64,000 nt of DNA from an uncultured Alphaproteobacteria bacterium (GCA_943788635.1 CALSRA010000035.1:1-64000), one strand, 5' to 3'; counted from the first letter of the stretch, positions 26,319-37,105 are shown. A program made the numbers and translations. The notes: generated by a model not told the origin, from the sequence alone.

Positions 26319-27565
26319 ACTGTCAGCCTTCCCGTCAACTGTCCCTGCTCGCTGCCGGTAACCCTCAGTGTCGCCAGACTGCCATCCGGCAGGGGCGTTT
26401 CACACCGGATCGGCGCATAATGTTCCGTTCGCCCTGTACCATCCCGCTCGATCAACACCGACGCATCACTGCCGACCAGATTGTCGAGGAACCGTGACGC
26501 TGCAGCGTCCCCTGCATGACGCAGACGTTGCGCCCGTTCCCGGCGCACTGCCATCGGCATTTGCGGCATCCGGGCCGCCGGCGTGTCCGGCCGCGATGAA
26601 TAGGGAAACACATGCAGCCATGTCAGCCCGCACTCGTCGATCAGGTCCAGCGACCGCTGGAACATATCTTCCGTTTCTGTCGGAAAGCCGGCGATCAGAT
26701 CAGCACCAAGTGCGACGTCGGGGCGTGCCGCTCGGATACGGTCACATATCGCGATAGCTTCATCGCGGCCATGCCGGCGCTTCATACGCTTCAGGATCAT
26801 GTCGTCACCCGCCTGCAGCGACAGGTGAAAATGCGGCATCAGCCGTGGTTCGTCGTCAATCAGCCGCAGCAGGTCCGTGTCCATTTCGATGCAATCAATC
26901 GACGAAATCCGCAATCGCGGCAGCTCGGGCACCTGTTGCAGCAACCTGCGCGCCATTTGCCCCAATGCAGGCTGTCCCGGCAGGTCCGATCCATAAGACG
27001 TAATATCAACACCCGTCAGGACGACCTCGCGATACCCGTTTTCGACCAGTTGGCGGACCTGATTCACAATTTCGCCAATCGGCACCGAACGACTGTTGCC
27101 GCGCCCAAAGGGAATAATACAGAAGGTGCATCGGTGATCGCAGCCCTGTTGCACCTGAACAAAGGCACGAGCACGCCCATCGAATCCTTCGATGAGATGG
27201 CTGGCGACCTCGCGCACCTGCATAATGTCGCCGACCTTGACCCGCGCATTGCTGAAATAGGATTCGGGCTTCAGTTTTTCAGCATTTCCCAGGACACGAT
27301 CGACTTCAGGCATCGCTGCAAAGGCCTGGTAATTCACCTGCGCGGCACAGCCGGTCACGATGATCTCGGCATCGGGATTGGCCAGGCGCGCCTTGCGGAT
27401 CGCCTGCCGTGCCTGCCGTTCCGCTTCCGCCGTAACGGCACAGGTATTAAAGATGATCGCATTGCCCCTGTCCGCGGCACAGTCGCGCATGACTTCCGAC
27501 TCGAACGCGTTCAACCTGCAGCCGAACGTGACGATTTCGGGTTTCTGCCGCATTCCGGAATTCAT
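26315..27565 (-). CDS. mtaB: tRNA t6A37 methylthiotransferase MtaB
   Basis: The 416-residue radical-SAM enzyme adds a methylthio group to t6A37 of tRNAs that read ANN codons. It shows the N-terminal UPF0004 domain ([18 protein letters not shown] with the first cluster Cys16), [29 protein letters not shown], and the radical-SAM motif CDHRCTFC (C-x3-C-x2-C). A C-terminal TRAM-like part follows ([16 protein letters not shown]). The MtaB rather than MiaB assignment follows from the order dapF-mtaB-ftsY and from the shorter length. It overlaps both neighbours by four bases in ATGA. Confidence 0.93.
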   Translation of the reverse strand: MNSGMRQKPEIVTFGCRLNAFESEVMRDCAADRGNAIIFNTCAVTAEAERQARQAIRKARLANPDAEIIVTGCAAQVNYQAFAAMPEVDRVLGNAEKLKPESYFSNARVKVGDIMQVREVASHLIEGFDGRARAFVQVQQGCDHRCTFCIIPFGRGNSRSVPIGEIVNQVRQLVENGYREVVLTGVDITSYGSDLPGQPALGQMARRLLQQVPELPRLRISSIDCIEMDTDLLRLIDDEPRLMPHFHLSLQAGDDMILKRMKRRHGRDEAIAICDRIRAARPDVALGADLIAGFPTETEDMFQRSLDLIDECGLTWLHVFPYSSRPDTPAARMPQMPMAVRRERAQRLRHAGDAAASRFLDNLVGSDASVLIERDGTGRTEHYAPIRCETPLPDGSLATLRVTGSEQGQLTGRLTV

Positions 27566-28393
27566 GCAGCGTCCACCGACATGTCAAATTCTCCGGTAAA
27601 GACAAACGAAACAGGGCCACTCATGACGACATGATTGTCGTCGCGCCATTCGATGAACAATGAACCGCCATCCAGAATAACTTCGACACGCCGATCCGTC
27701 AGGCCACGCCGGGCGGCGGCCACGGCCACCGCACAGGCGCCGGAACCACAAGCCTCGGTAATGCCTGCGCCCCGTTCCCAGACCCGCATCCGAATACGGT
27801 CCCGGCCCTGGACCGTTACGAATTCAACATTGGTGCGCTCAGGAAAAATCGGGGTCCTGCTCCACCTTCGGTCCAAGCTTCGAAATATCGACTTTTTCGG
27901 CGTCGTCGACGAAGAAAACACAATGCGGATTGCCAATGCCAACCGCCGACGGCCCGGCAAATGGCCCGGCCGCAAGATTTAACACCAGGGTATCCATCGC
28001 TTCTTTAAGCGGTATTTGCTGCCAGTCGAGTTGCGCTTCGCCCATATCTATCGCAACCAGTCCCCGCGCATCGACATCCGCATGAAGAAGTCCCGCCGCG
28101 GTCTGAATTGACAGCGTATCGACGCTTTGCGCCTGCATAAGGCGCGCAGCAATACATCGCGTGGCATTGCCGCATGCCCCGGATTCGCTGCCATCCGAAT
28201 TGTAGAACCGCAGAAACACGTCTGCATCACCGGTTTTTGGCAATTCCAGAATAACGAGTTGATCACAGCCGACCCCACGTCGGCGGTCGGCAATCATGCG
28301 GATCTGCGCTTCAGACAGCATAATCGGCTCGTCGCGCGCATCGATGATGACGCAATCATTGCCGAGGCCGTGCATCTTGGTAAACGGTATCAT
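27562..28393 (-). CDS. dapF: diaminopimelate epimerase, interrupted by a frameshift
   Basis: The product interconverts LL- and meso-diaminopimelate for lysine and cell-wall synthesis. The 5' part (from ATG 28393, [17 protein letters not shown]) carries the first catalytic Cys in [10 protein letters not shown]; the 3' part, in another frame, carries the second in [14 protein letters not shown]. The frames meet at a run of five A on the plus strand (27844-27848): dropping one base would join VEQDPDF to [11 protein letters not shown], as in intact DapF. As it stands the first frame stops at 27839, losing the second active-site Cys. The homopolymer position points to a sequencing error, since dapF is normally essential. 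Confidence 0.9.
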
Positions 28394-28481
28394 TGTCAAA
28401 TATCCGCGTTCGCCGCCTTATATGGCGTGAGCGGCAGCGATGTCCACCGGTTTGCGGCAACAATCCGCACACGCCGATTGC

Positions 28482-28510
28482 TTGACTTGACCGGAAACGC
28501 AGCGTAAAAG
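28482..28510 (+). promoter_or_regulatory. candidate sigma-70 promoter for ffh
   Basis: TTGACT (28482-28487) and TAAAAG (28505-28510) stand 17 bases apart, about 115 bp before the ffh start and just outside dapF. The -35 matches five of six consensus bases, the -10 four of six. It could serve ffh and, by read-through, rpsP-rimM-trmD-rplS. Confidence 0.4.
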
Positions 28511-28625
28511 CGCCTTCTCAATCGGGAAACGCCACGTTTCCGGCCCCTAGGGGCTCCGCCAGTCCGCGAGTTTCGCGCACTGGCGCGTTATGCGTTTTCC
28601 GATCTGAAACCGTTTTGAGGCTGAA

Positions 28626-29991
28626 ATGTTCGAGTCGTTATCAGGCCGTTTAGGCGATGTATTCGAGAAGCTGCGACGCCGCGGCTCCTTGAGCGCGTCC
28701 GATATCGACGCGGCGATGCGCGATGTCCGCGTCGCGTTGCTCGAAGCAGACGTGGCGCTACCCGTCGTCCGCAGCTTTATCGACCGGGTCAAGAACAGTG
28801 CACAGGGCCAGGATGTCCTGAAGTCGGTCACCCCCGGACAAATGATCATCAAGATCGTTCATGACGAGCTTGTTGAAACGCTGGGCGCGGAAACAACCGG
28901 CATCGACCTGAATGCACCGGCACCGGTCGGCATTATGCTTGTCGGGCTGCAGGGCTCGGGTAAAACAACGACGACAGCAAAAATAGCCGCCCGCCTGAAG
29001 GATCGTGAGCGCAAGAAAGTGCTGATGGCATCGCTGGACACGCAGCGACCTGCCGCACAGGAACAATTGAAGGTCTTGGGCGAGCAGGCCGGAGTCGTCG
29101 ACACGCTGCCGGTCGTGTGCAGGCCAACTGGCCCCGGTCGACATTGCCCGACGTGCCGCGCGATGCAGCGACGCGCTCGGCGGCTTCGATCGTCATCTTG
29201 TATTGACACCGCCGGCCGGATTGCAGATCGACGAAGCGCTGATGAACGAAGTCGCCGCGGTTCAGAGCGCAGTCGGTCCGCATGAAATTCTGCTTGTTGC
29301 CGATGCCATGACCGGCCAGGACGCGGTCAATGTCGCGGAAGGCTTCAATGAACGCCTGCCCCTCACAGGCATTGTACTGACACGGGTCGATGGCGACGCA
29401 CGAGGCGGCGGCGCCCTGTCAATGCGCGCGGTTACCGGCTGCCCAATCAAGCTGATTGGTACCGGCGAAAAAATGGACGCGCTGGAAGACTTCCATCCCG
29501 ACCGTATTGCCGGCCGCATTCTGGGCATGGGCGACGTCGTCAGCCTGGTCGAAAAAGCGGCAGAGACAATCGAGCAGGATGAAGCCGAAGCCCTTGCCAA
29601 AAAGATGCAGAAGGGCGAGTTCGACCTGAGCGACATGGCCAAGCAGCTTGGCCAGATGCGCAAGATGGGCGGCCTGTCCGGCATGATGGAACTGCTGCCC
29701 GGCGTCGGCAAGGCCCGGGACGCGATGGCCAAGGCGAATGTTGACGAAAAAATGATCCTGCGGCAGGAAGCCATTATTTCATCAATGACCCGCGTCGAGC
29801 GGATGAAGCCAAAGGTCATTCACGCATCGCGCAAGAAACGTATCGCTGCGGGCTCGGGAACATCCGTGCAGGACGTGAACAAACTGCTGAAGCAGTTCAT
29901 GACCATGCAGAAAATGATGAAACGGGTTAGCAAAATGGGCAAGAAAGGCTTGATGCGCCATGGCATCGAGGGACTTCTGCCCCGCATGTAA
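28626..29991 (+). CDS. ffh: signal recognition particle protein Ffh, frameshifted
   Basis: Ffh binds 4.5S RNA and signal sequences and delivers ribosomes to FtsY. The N domain and P-loop (VGLQGSGKTTTTAKIAARLK, Gly107-Thr115 core) are in the first frame; the rest of the G domain (TRVDGDARGGGALSMRAVTG) and the methionine-rich M domain (QFMTMQKMMKRVSKMGKKGL) are in the +1 frame. Between about 29085 and 29225 the reading is scrambled: AGQ-PVDIARRA, GGFD and DTAGR can be found only by switching frames several times. The overall length would be normal (~454 residues). Since Ffh is essential, local sequence error is the likeliest cause. Confidence 0.9.
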
Positions 29992-30086
29992 CGACGGAAA
30001 GATCGACAAATTTCATGGCTGCCCGTGGCGGCTGACGAACAACATCAACACGAACACCAAGTTTAACGTCAAGGAGATAAAATAGT

Positions 30087-30548
30087 ATGGCGCTGAGAAT
30101 CAGACTCGCCCGCGGTGGTGCCAAGAAGCGCCCCTATTACCGCATTGTTGTTGCAGATTCGCGCATGCCGCGCGATGGCCGCTATATCGAAAAGATTGGC
30201 AGCTACGACCCCATGCTGGGCAAGGAAGATCCCAACAGGGTCCAGCTCGTCGAGGAACGCGTTCGGCACTGGCTGTCCGTTGGCGCGCTGCCGTCCGACC
30301 GGGTTGCACGCTTCCTGGGACGGGCAGAAATTCTGCCGGTTCCCGCCGTCCCGACGAACCAGACCAAACAGCACCTTCCCAAGGCGAAAGCCCAGGAACG
30401 GATGCGCGAGGCCGAAGAAGCAGCGTCAGCGGCAAAGGAAGCAGCTGCTGCTGCTGCCGCCGAAGCAGCCGAAGCCGCAGCAGCACCGGCTGAAGAAGCG
30501 CCGGCTGAAGTGTCCGAGGACACCGCTGAAGAAGCCAAGGCGGAATAA
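30087..30548 (+). CDS. rpsP: 30S ribosomal protein S16 with long Ala/Glu tail
   Basis: The first ~82 residues are a standard S16 ([20 protein letters not shown], then [20 protein letters not shown]). The 153-residue product then has a ~70-residue tail made of Ala, Glu and Pro (for example [20 protein letters not shown]), coded by GCN/GAA-rich repeats. Such low-complexity S16 extensions are common in alphaproteobacteria and are likely disordered or helical. A clear AAGGAG precedes the ATG. It is the first of a tight rpsP-rimM-trmD-rplS group, 95 bp after ffh. Confidence 0.96.
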   Translation: MALRIRLARGGAKKRPYYRIVVADSRMPRDGRYIEKIGSYDPMLGKEDPNRVQLVEERVRHWLSVGALPSDRVARFLGRAEILPVPAVPTNQTKQHLPKAKAQERMREAEEAASAAKEAAAAAAAEAAEAAAAPAEEAPAEVSEDTAEEAKAE

Positions 30549-30560
30549 GGACCACATTCG

Positions 30561-31112
30561 GTGGCAGGTCAGATGGCAATTAAGACAGAACCGAAAGTCT
30601 GTGTCGGCGTCATTACCGGCGCGCACGGGGTTCGCGGACAGGTCCGGGTGAAAAGCTTCACCACGGAACCGGCCGATATTGCTGCCTATGGCCCGCTGTC
30701 AGATGCCGATGGAAAGCAGGAATTTTCTCTCGAACTCACAGGCGTCGCCAAAGGCGTCCTGCTGGCCCGTATTCAGGGTGTCAGCGACCGCGATGCGGCA
30801 GAAGCGCTGCGCGGGGTTGAGTTGTTTGTCGAACGGAACGCTTTTCCGGAAACCGACGAGGAAGAATTCTACCACGCCGACCTGGTCGGATTGGACGCAT
30901 TCCTGGCGGATGGGTCACGCTATGGCGCGGTTCGGGCTCTTCATGATTTCGGTGCCGGCGACGTTATCGAAATCACCGTTGTTGCCGGTGGCACCGTGGT
31001 CCTGCCGTTCACGCAGGCCGTCGTGCCGGAAATCGATATCGAAGCAGGGCACATCACGATTGCCCCGCCGACAGAGATTGAAGTACGTGACGATGGGGGG
31101 ACAGACGAATGA
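30561..31112 (+). CDS. rimM: 16S rRNA processing protein RimM
   Basis: A 183-residue ribosome maturation factor that helps assemble the 30S head by binding S19. The N-terminal beta-barrel reads [20 protein letters not shown]; the PRC-barrel half follows with [16 protein letters not shown] and ends [23 protein letters not shown] 30561 has AAGGA ten bases upstream; ATG 30573 (MAIKTEPKV) is an alternative. The stop overlaps trmD in ATGA. Confidence 0.95.
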   Translation: MAGQMAIKTEPKVCVGVITGAHGVRGQVRVKSFTTEPADIAAYGPLSDADGKQEFSLELTGVAKGVLLARIQGVSDRDAAEALRGVELFVERNAFPETDEEEFYHADLVGLDAFLADGSRYGAVRALHDFGAGDVIEITVVAGGTVVLPFTQAVVPEIDIEAGHITIAPPTEIEVRDDGGTDE

Positions 31113-31825
31113 CAGTCTGGACGGCCCGCGTACTGACAATTTTCCCGGATATGTTTCCCGGGCCTCTTGGCCATTCCTTGGCCGGCCGTGCACTGGCGGA
31201 CGGGAAGTGGGGGCTTGAAGCCATCGATATTCGGAACTTCACCACGGATACACATCGTTCGGTCGATGATTCTCCCTTCGGGGGCGGTCCGGGCATGGTG
31301 ATGCGGGCGGATGTACTCGATACCGCACTCGAATCCGTCGCAGAAGAACCCGGTCCGGTCATCTACCTTACCCCGCGTGGCAAACCATTCGATCAGCAGG
31401 CAGCGGCGGAAATTGCAGCTGGACCGGGCGCAACGCTTCTATGCGGCCGGTTTGAAGGCATCGATGCACGACTGATCGAAGAACGTCCGTTCCGGGAAAT
31501 CAGCGTTGGCGACTTCGTCCTGTCTGGCGGAGAACCTGCGGCGTTTGCTTTGATCGATGCCTGTGTACGGTTGCTGCCCGGTGTCATCGGCGATGCGGAA
31601 TCGCTGGTCGAGGAAAGCTTCGCGCAAGGACTGCTTGAATATCCGCAATACACCCGACCGGCCCAATGGCGCGGTCGTACCGTGCCGGACGTATTGCTGT
31701 CCGGACATCATGAAAACATTCGTGCCTGGCGACTGGCCCAGGCGGAAACTATCACGCGCGAACGGCGTCCGGATTTATGGGACCGGTATGTCGAACGGGC
31801 GAAGCAAACGAGGACAAATCCATGA
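31109..31825 (+). CDS. trmD: tRNA (guanine37-N1)-methyltransferase TrmD
   Basis: The 238-residue SPOUT-fold enzyme methylates G37 in tRNAs to prevent frameshifting. Characteristic pieces are [38 protein letters not shown], the trefoil-knot SAM site [16 protein letters not shown] with [15 protein letters not shown], and the C-terminal [20 protein letters not shown]. Length is typical. It overlaps rimM and rplS by four bases each, so the three are translationally coupled. Confidence 0.97.
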   Translation: MTVWTARVLTIFPDMFPGPLGHSLAGRALADGKWGLEAIDIRNFTTDTHRSVDDSPFGGGPGMVMRADVLDTALESVAEEPGPVIYLTPRGKPFDQQAAAEIAAGPGATLLCGRFEGIDARLIEERPFREISVGDFVLSGGEPAAFALIDACVRLLPGVIGDAESLVEESFAQGLLEYPQYTRPAQWRGRTVPDVLLSGHHENIRAWRLAQAETITRERRPDLWDRYVERAKQTRTNP

Positions 31826-32238
31826 ACATCATCGAACAACTTGAAAAAGAGCAGGTCGACACGCTTGAAGCGGCCCGTGCTGTCCCGGAATTCCAGGCTG
31901 GCGATACCCTGCGCGTCCACGTGAAGGTCGTCGAAGGCACCCGTGAACGTGTCCAGGTCTTTGAAGGCCTGTGTATCGCGCGCAAGAATGCGGGCCTCAA
32001 CAGCTCCTTCACCGTACGCAAGATCAGCTATGGCGAAGGCGTGGAACGTATTTTCCCGCTCCACAGCCCGCGGATTGACCAGATCGAGGTCATGCGGCGC
32101 GGTGCCGTCCGGCGTGCGAAACTCTACTACCTGCGCGGCCGTCGCGGTAAATCAGCCCGTATTGCCGAGAAGACAATGCCCCGGCGCGATGCCAGCACGA
32201 AGAACACCGAGACAGCGCCGGAAAGCAGCGATAGCTGA
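31822..32238 (+). CDS. rplS: 50S ribosomal protein L19
   Basis: The 138-residue protein begins [20 protein letters not shown] and contains the hallmark [40 protein letters not shown] and [21 protein letters not shown]19 sits at the interface of the ribosomal subunits. A ~20-residue polar C-terminal tail ([17 protein letters not shown]) extends beyond the core. It ends the ffh-rpsP-rimM-trmD-rplS group; leuC follows after 211 bp. Confidence 0.96.
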   Translation: MNIIEQLEKEQVDTLEAARAVPEFQAGDTLRVHVKVVEGTRERVQVFEGLCIARKNAGLNSSFTVRKISYGEGVERIFPLHSPRIDQIEVMRRGAVRRAKLYYLRGRRGKSARIAEKTMPRRDASTKNTETAPESSDS

Positions 32239-32449
32239 GCCGGTCACGGGTTTTGTGAATCCGTTTCAAGGTGTTATGAAATAATGTCCTTTGCCAGGAG
32301 GGTGCGCAGGGCTTAAATCGCAATGGTAGAAATACCCGGGCGGAAGCGCATTGGCGTGCGCTGCCCTGCGGGTGTTGGTGCGAGAATTTCACAGGGATCC
32401 GGCATAAAGACCTGTTTCAAGGTCATCCGGAATGGAATGAGGGAGCGAA
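32239..32449 (+). promoter_or_regulatory. structured leader region before leuC
   Basis: These 211 bp between rplS and leuC contain inverted arms CGCAGGGC (32305-32312) and GCCCTGCG (32363-32370) enclosing a smaller CAATG/CATTG pair (32321-32325, 32349-32353), and a GACCT-GTTTCA-AGGTC hairpin near 32407-32422. GTTTCAAGGT occurs twice in the region. They may form a terminator of the ribosomal operon or a leader controlling leuC. I found no leucine-rich leader peptide. Confidence 0.35.
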
Positions 32450-33856
32450 ATGGCCAATCCGCGTACATTGTTCGACAAGATCTGGGAAAGCCACGTCGTC
32501 AGCGTACAGGACGACGGATCCAGCCTGCTGTACATCGACAAACATATCATTCACGAAGTGACGACCCCGCAAGCCTTCGAGGGCCTGCGCAATGCGGGCC
32601 GGAAGGTCCGGCAGCCGGAAAAGACGCTGGCCGTCATCGATCACAACATCGCGACGACCCGCGGTGGCGTGGTTGAGGAAGATTCCCGTCTTCAGATCGA
32701 AACCCTGCGCGAGAATGTCGCCGCATTCGGTGTCCAGCTGTTTGAGGTCGACGACCCCCGCAACGGCATTGTGCATGTCATCGGACCGGAACAGGGCTTC
32801 ACCAATCCGGGCAACACACTGGTCTGTGGCGACAGCCATACCGCAACGCATGGCGCGCTGGGCGCGCTGGCATTTGGTATCGGCACGTCCGAAGTCGAAC
32901 ACGTCCTCGCGACGCAGACTCTTATCCAGGCGCCGGCGCAGAACATGCGGGTAACCGTGACCGGGGAATTGCCCTTCGGCTGCAGCGCCAAGGATATTGT
33001 CCTGACAATCATCGGCACCACCGGTATCGGCGGCGGCACCGGCCATGTCATCGAATTCGCCGGGCCGGCGATCCGCGCGCTGTCGATGGAAGGCCGCATG
33101 ACGATTTCCAACATGGCAATCGAAGCCGGGGCCCGCGCCGGGCTGATCGCGCCGGATGAAAAGACGTTCGAATATCTCAAGGGCCGGCCAATGGCGCCCA
33201 AAGGCGAAGCCTGGGACACCGCGCTTGCCTACTGGAAGACACTGCCATCGGACGAAGGTGCGAAATACAACAAGGAAGTCACCATCGACATCAGTGGCAT
33301 GGATCCAAAGGTTACCTGGGGCACAACCCCGCAGGATGTGGTGCCGATCACCGGTATCGTGCCGGATCCCAAAGATGCCGAAACCCAGGGCGAGCGTGAA
33401 TCGATGGAGCGCGCGCTGAAGTATATGGGCCTGGTACCGGGCACGAAGATGGAAGACATCGAAGTCGATGTGGTTTTCATAGGTTCCTGCACCAATGGCC
33501 GCATCGAGGATATCCGGCAGGTCGCCAAGGTCGTACAAGGCCGCAAGGTCGCCGACAGCGTGCAGGCAATGGTCGTCCCCGGTTCCGGGCTGGTCAAGCA
33601 GCAGGCTGAATCGGAAGGTCTCGACAAGGTTTTGCTTGAAGCTGGTTTCGAGTGGCGCGAGCCCGGCTGCTCCATGTGCCTGGCCATGAACGTCGACAAG
33701 ATGGAGCCGGGACAGCGTTCCGCTTCCACATCGAACCGCAATTTCGAGGGCCGACAGGGGCGCGACAGCCGCACCCATCTGGTCAGCCCTGCCATGGCCG
33801 CCGCGGCAGCCGTAGCCGGTCACCTGAAAGACGCTCGCGAATTTCTGCAAGATTGA
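32450..33856 (+). CDS. leuC: 3-isopropylmalate dehydratase large subunit (first copy)
   Basis: The 468-residue aconitase-family protein isomerises 2- to 3-isopropylmalate in leucine synthesis, with LeuD. The three [4Fe-4S] ligands are Cys347 ([13 protein letters not shown]), Cys407 and Cys410 ([11 protein letters not shown]), exactly where E. coli LeuC has them. Other blocks: [43 protein letters not shown] 32450 is preceded by GAGGGAGCG. LeuD follows 34 bp downstream. A second leuC lies beyond leuD. This copy, first in order and closest to the classic form, is probably the leucine-pathway enzyme. Confidence 0.95.
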   Translation: MANPRTLFDKIWESHVVSVQDDGSSLLYIDKHIIHEVTTPQAFEGLRNAGRKVRQPEKTLAVIDHNIATTRGGVVEEDSRLQIETLRENVAAFGVQLFEVDDPRNGIVHVIGPEQGFTNPGNTLVCGDSHTATHGALGALAFGIGTSEVEHVLATQTLIQAPAQNMRVTVTGELPFGCSAKDIVLTIIGTTGIGGGTGHVIEFAGPAIRALSMEGRMTISNMAIEAGARAGLIAPDEKTFEYLKGRPMAPKGEAWDTALAYWKTLPSDEGAKYNKEVTIDISGMDPKVTWGTTPQDVVPITGIVPDPKDAETQGERESMERALKYMGLVPGTKMEDIEVDVVFIGSCTNGRIEDIRQVAKVVQGRKVADSVQAMVVPGSGLVKQQAESEGLDKVLLEAGFEWREPGCSMCLAMNVDKMEPGQRSASTSNRNFEGRQGRDSRTHLVSPAMAAAAAVAGHLKDAREFLQD

Positions 33857-33890
33857 TCGCACCCCTTAGGGGACGAAGGAGGATGTTGTA

Positions 33891-34514
33891 ATGGAACAAT
33901 TCAGGAAGCTGACCGGCGTCGCAGCGCCGATGGATATGATCAATATCGACACCGACAAGATCATTCCGAAACTGCACCTGCGCACCATCAAGCGTACGGG
34001 ACTTGGAAAATTCCTTTTCGAGGAAATGCGCTACGAGACGGATGGCTCAGAAAAGCCGGATTTCATCCTGAACAAGGAACCGTACCGGAACGCAAAGATT
34101 ATCATTGGTGGCGACAATTTCGGCTGCGGCTCGTCACGCGAACACGCGCCATGGGCGTTGCTGGACTTTGGTGTCCGGTGCGTGATCTCAACCAGCTTTG
34201 CCGATATTTTCTACAACAACTGTTTCAAGAACGGCATCCTGCCGATCCGCGTATCGAAGGATGAACTCGACGCCCTCATGGCGGACGCCAGCGATTCAGA
34301 AAACCCGGAACTGACAATCGACCTCGAAGAAATGCTGATCCGCCGCCCGAACGGCGCCGCGATTTCCTTCGACCTTGAAGAATTCCGGCGGGCCTGTCTG
34401 CTGGACGGGCTTGACGATATCGGTATCACCATGACGAAGAATGCTTCCATCGATACCTTCGAGGAAAAGCAGAAGCGGGACCAGCCCTGGCTGTATACGG
34501 CTGCGGCGGAATGA
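33891..34514 (+). CDS. leuD: 3-isopropylmalate dehydratase small subunit
   Basis: The 207-residue swivel-domain subunit reads [20 protein letters not shown], with [20 protein letters not shown] marking the substrate-binding loop and [18 protein letters not shown] following. It joins LeuC to form the active site. A strong GGAGGATG region precedes the ATG. Its stop overlaps the start of the second leuC in ATGA, so this one small subunit may serve both large subunits. Confidence 0.96.
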   Translation: MEQFRKLTGVAAPMDMINIDTDKIIPKLHLRTIKRTGLGKFLFEEMRYETDGSEKPDFILNKEPYRNAKIIIGGDNFGCGSSREHAPWALLDFGVRCVISTSFADIFYNNCFKNGILPIRVSKDELDALMADASDSENPELTIDLEEMLIRRPNGAAISFDLEEFRRACLLDGLDDIGITMTKNASIDTFEEKQKRDQPWLYTAAAE

Positions 34515-35923
34515 GCGCGCCCAAGACCCTGTTTGCCAAGGTCTGGGATGCCCATGAAGTCGATATTACTGAGGATGGACTCAGCCTGATCTATGCTGAT
34601 CGCCATCTTCTGATGGAGATGCAGCCACAGGCTTTCGATGGCTTGAGAAAAGCGGGCCTGAAGGTCCGGCAGCCGGAAAAGACAATCGGTGTCATGGACC
34701 ATGTCGTCCCCACCACGGACCGCAGCCTGCCGATTGACGACCCGGTCTCCCGTATGATGGTCGAACAGGCCTTCATAGACTTCAAGGAATTTGGCGTCGA
34801 GTTACTCGACCTGTTCGATGAACGGCAAGGAATCGTTCATGTCATCGGGCCGGAACAGGGCATAACCCTGCCCGGCGTGACACTGTTCTGCGGCGACAGC
34901 CACACAGCAACCAACGGTGCCCTCGGCGCCTTTGCCATGGCCGTCGGCACGTCGGAAGTCGAACACCTGCTCGCCACGCAGACGGTCCCCATCGCCCGGC
35001 CGAAATCAATGCGCGTAACCGTCGACGGCACGCTTCCCGCGGGCTGCACCGCCAAGGACGTGATCCTCGCCATCATCGGCCGGATCGGCACAGCCGGCGG
35101 CACCGGGTACGTGATCGAATATGCGGGCTCCGCCATCCGGGAATTGTCCATCGAAGGCCGCATGACCGTCACCAATATGTCTGTCGAAGCGGGTGCCCGG
35201 GCAGGCATGATCGCGCCTGACGAAAAAACCTTCGAATACATCAAGGGCCGCCCACGCGCGCCAAGCGGCAAGGCCTGGGATGCAGCTGTTGCCTATTGGC
35301 GCACCTTGCCCAGCGATCCAGACGCTGTTTTCGACAAGGAAGTGTCGCTGGACGCCTCGGAAATTGCGCCGCAAGTGACCTGGGGTACGAACCCGGAAGA
35401 AGTTGCGCCGATCGACGGCAAGGTACCGGACCCGCGAGATGCGGGCGACACGGACCGGCGGCGCATGATGGAGCGTTCCCTGAGCTATATGGGCCTTCAG
35501 CCCGGCACATCGATGCGGGATATCGAAATCGACCGCGTCTTTATCGGATCATGCACCAATAGCCGGATCGAGGACCTAGAAGCAGCGGCAGCCGTTGCCA
35601 AAGGCCGTAAGGTCGCTGATCGCGTCAGCGCGATGGTTGTTCCAGGCTCCGGACTGGTAAAGCGCGAAGCGGAACGGCGCGGCCTCGACAAGATTTTTAT
35701 CGATGCAGGCTTCGAGTGGCGCGAACCGGGCTGCTCGATGTGCATCGCCATGAATGGCGACTTCATTCAGCCGGGACAGCGCTGTGCCTCGACGTCGAAC
35801 CGGAATTTCGAAGGCCGGCAAGGCCGCGACGGCCGGACGCACCTGCTCAGCCCCGCCATGGCAGCCGCTGCGGCGGTGACCGGCCGCCTCACAGACATTC
35901 GCGAACTAGACCTCGACCATTAA
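34511..35923 (+). CDS. second LeuC-type dehydratase large subunit
   Basis: A 470-residue paralogue of the first LeuC with all Fe-S ligands kept: Cys348 ([13 protein letters not shown]), Cys408 and Cys411 ([11 protein letters not shown]). Long stretches are shared ([22 protein letters not shown]-type end), yet the N-terminal third differs throughout: [12 protein letters not shown]-like region [16 protein letters not shown] replaces [16 protein letters not shown]. It overlaps leuD by four bases and precedes leuB by 29 bp. It may be a second isopropylmalate dehydratase or act on a similar acid such as citraconate/2-methylmalate; the sequence alone does not decide. Confidence 0.9.
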   Translation: MSAPKTLFAKVWDAHEVDITEDGLSLIYADRHLLMEMQPQAFDGLRKAGLKVRQPEKTIGVMDHVVPTTDRSLPIDDPVSRMMVEQAFIDFKEFGVELLDLFDERQGIVHVIGPEQGITLPGVTLFCGDSHTATNGALGAFAMAVGTSEVEHLLATQTVPIARPKSMRVTVDGTLPAGCTAKDVILAIIGRIGTAGGTGYVIEYAGSAIRELSIEGRMTVTNMSVEAGARAGMIAPDEKTFEYIKGRPRAPSGKAWDAAVAYWRTLPSDPDAVFDKEVSLDASEIAPQVTWGTNPEEVAPIDGKVPDPRDAGDTDRRRMMERSLSYMGLQPGTSMRDIEIDRVFIGSCTNSRIEDLEAAAAVAKGRKVADRVSAMVVPGSGLVKREAERRGLDKIFIDAGFEWREPGCSMCIAMNGDFIQPGQRCASTSNRNFEGRQGRDGRTHLLSPAMAAAAAVTGRLTDIRELDLDH

Positions 35924-35952
35924 CAAAAAACGACAACGACAAGGAGCCAAAA

Positions 35953-37065
35953 ATGGCGTCGAACAAATCTCTTCTCATCCTGCCGGGCGACGGCATCGGC
36001 CCGGAAGTCATGACCCAGGTTCGCAGGGTTATCGATTGGTTCGATAACCGGCGCGAAGTGACTTTCGACGTCAAGGAAGACCTTGTCGGCGGTGCGGCCT
36101 ATGACGTTCATGGCACCCCTTTGGCGGATAAGACACTGGCCACGGCCATGGAAGCAGACGCCATACTGTTTGGCGCCATTGGCGGCCCGAAATACGACGA
36201 TGCCCCGCGTAACCTGCGGCCCGAAATGGGGCTGCTGCGCCTCCGTAAGGAACTCGACCTGTTCGCGAACCTTCGGCCGGCGTTGACATTCGACGCACTG
36301 CTCGATGCATCCAGCCTGAAGCCCGAAGTTCTCAAGGGCCTCGACCTGATGATCGTGCGGGAATCGACCGGGGGTGTGTATTTTGGCGAACCGCGTGGCA
36401 TCGAAACCCTGCCGGACGGCCACCGCCGCGCCGTGGATACGCAAGTCTACACCGATACAGAGATCAGCCGCGTTGCGGATGTCGCCTTCGACCTCGCCCG
36501 GGTACGGCGCGGCAAGGTCACCTCGGTTGAAAAGGCCAACGTGATGGAAACAGGTGTGCTGTGGCGGGACGTTGTCACCAAGCTGCATGCAGCGAAACAC
36601 AGCGATGTCGGCCTGGAGCACATGTATGCGGATAACTGCGCCATGCAGCTTGTCCGGGCGCCAACCCAGTTCGATGTCATTCTGGCTGACAATCTGTTCG
36701 GCGATATTCTGTCCGATTGCGCGGCGATGCTGACGGGATCGCTTGGCATGTTGCCCTCCGCGACGCTTGGTGCACCGGATGACAGCGGCCGCCGCCGCGC
36801 CATGTACGAACCGGTCCACGGCAGCGCCCCGGATATCGCGGGCAAGGATGCGGCCAACCCGCTCGCCTGCCTGCTGAGCTTCGCAATGCTGCTGCGCTAT
36901 TCCTTCGACCTGCACGAGGACGCGGAATTGATTGAGGAATCGGTTCGCAACGTCTTGAAGAGCGGCGTGCGGACATCCGACATCATGGGACCGGGCGCTG
37001 CGCGGGTTTCAACCATGGTCATGGGCGATGCAATCCTGCGGGAACTCGACAAGCAGGCTGCTTGA
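35953..37065 (+). CDS. leuB: 3-isopropylmalate dehydrogenase
   Basis: The 370-residue NAD-dependent enzyme oxidises and decarboxylates 3-isopropylmalate. It shows [53 protein letters not shown]-type substrate segment ([17 protein letters not shown]), the [15 protein letters not shown] loop, [20 protein letters not shown], and [22 protein letters not shown] 35953 follows AAGGAG. The frame is open upstream but only through leuC. A strong hairpin follows the gene at 37106-37136. Confidence 0.97.
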   Translation: MASNKSLLILPGDGIGPEVMTQVRRVIDWFDNRREVTFDVKEDLVGGAAYDVHGTPLADKTLATAMEADAILFGAIGGPKYDDAPRNLRPEMGLLRLRKELDLFANLRPALTFDALLDASSLKPEVLKGLDLMIVRESTGGVYFGEPRGIETLPDGHRRAVDTQVYTDTEISRVADVAFDLARVRRGKVTSVEKANVMETGVLWRDVVTKLHAAKHSDVGLEHMYADNCAMQLVRAPTQFDVILADNLFGDILSDCAAMLTGSLGMLPSATLGAPDDSGRRRAMYEPVHGSAPDIAGKDAANPLACLLSFAMLLRYSFDLHEDAELIEESVRNVLKSGVRTSDIMGPGAARVSTMVMGDAILRELDKQAA

Positions 37066-37105
37066 CCGGCCCCACAATACGCCCATAGACACGATGAGCG
37101 CCGTT

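Noticed and set aside
26612-27634. 340-codon frame on the plus strand opposite mtaB
   Set aside because: Antisense to a clear MtaB with all cluster cysteines; no motif in the opposite frame.
30400-30545. GCN/GAA-rich repeat at the end of rpsP taken as a possible microsatellite
   Set aside because: The frame is maintained and such Ala/Glu tails are common in alphaproteobacterial S16; explained by coding.
35920-36915. 331-codon frame on the minus strand opposite leuB
   Set aside because: It is fully contained in leuB, has odd composition and no recognisable domain.
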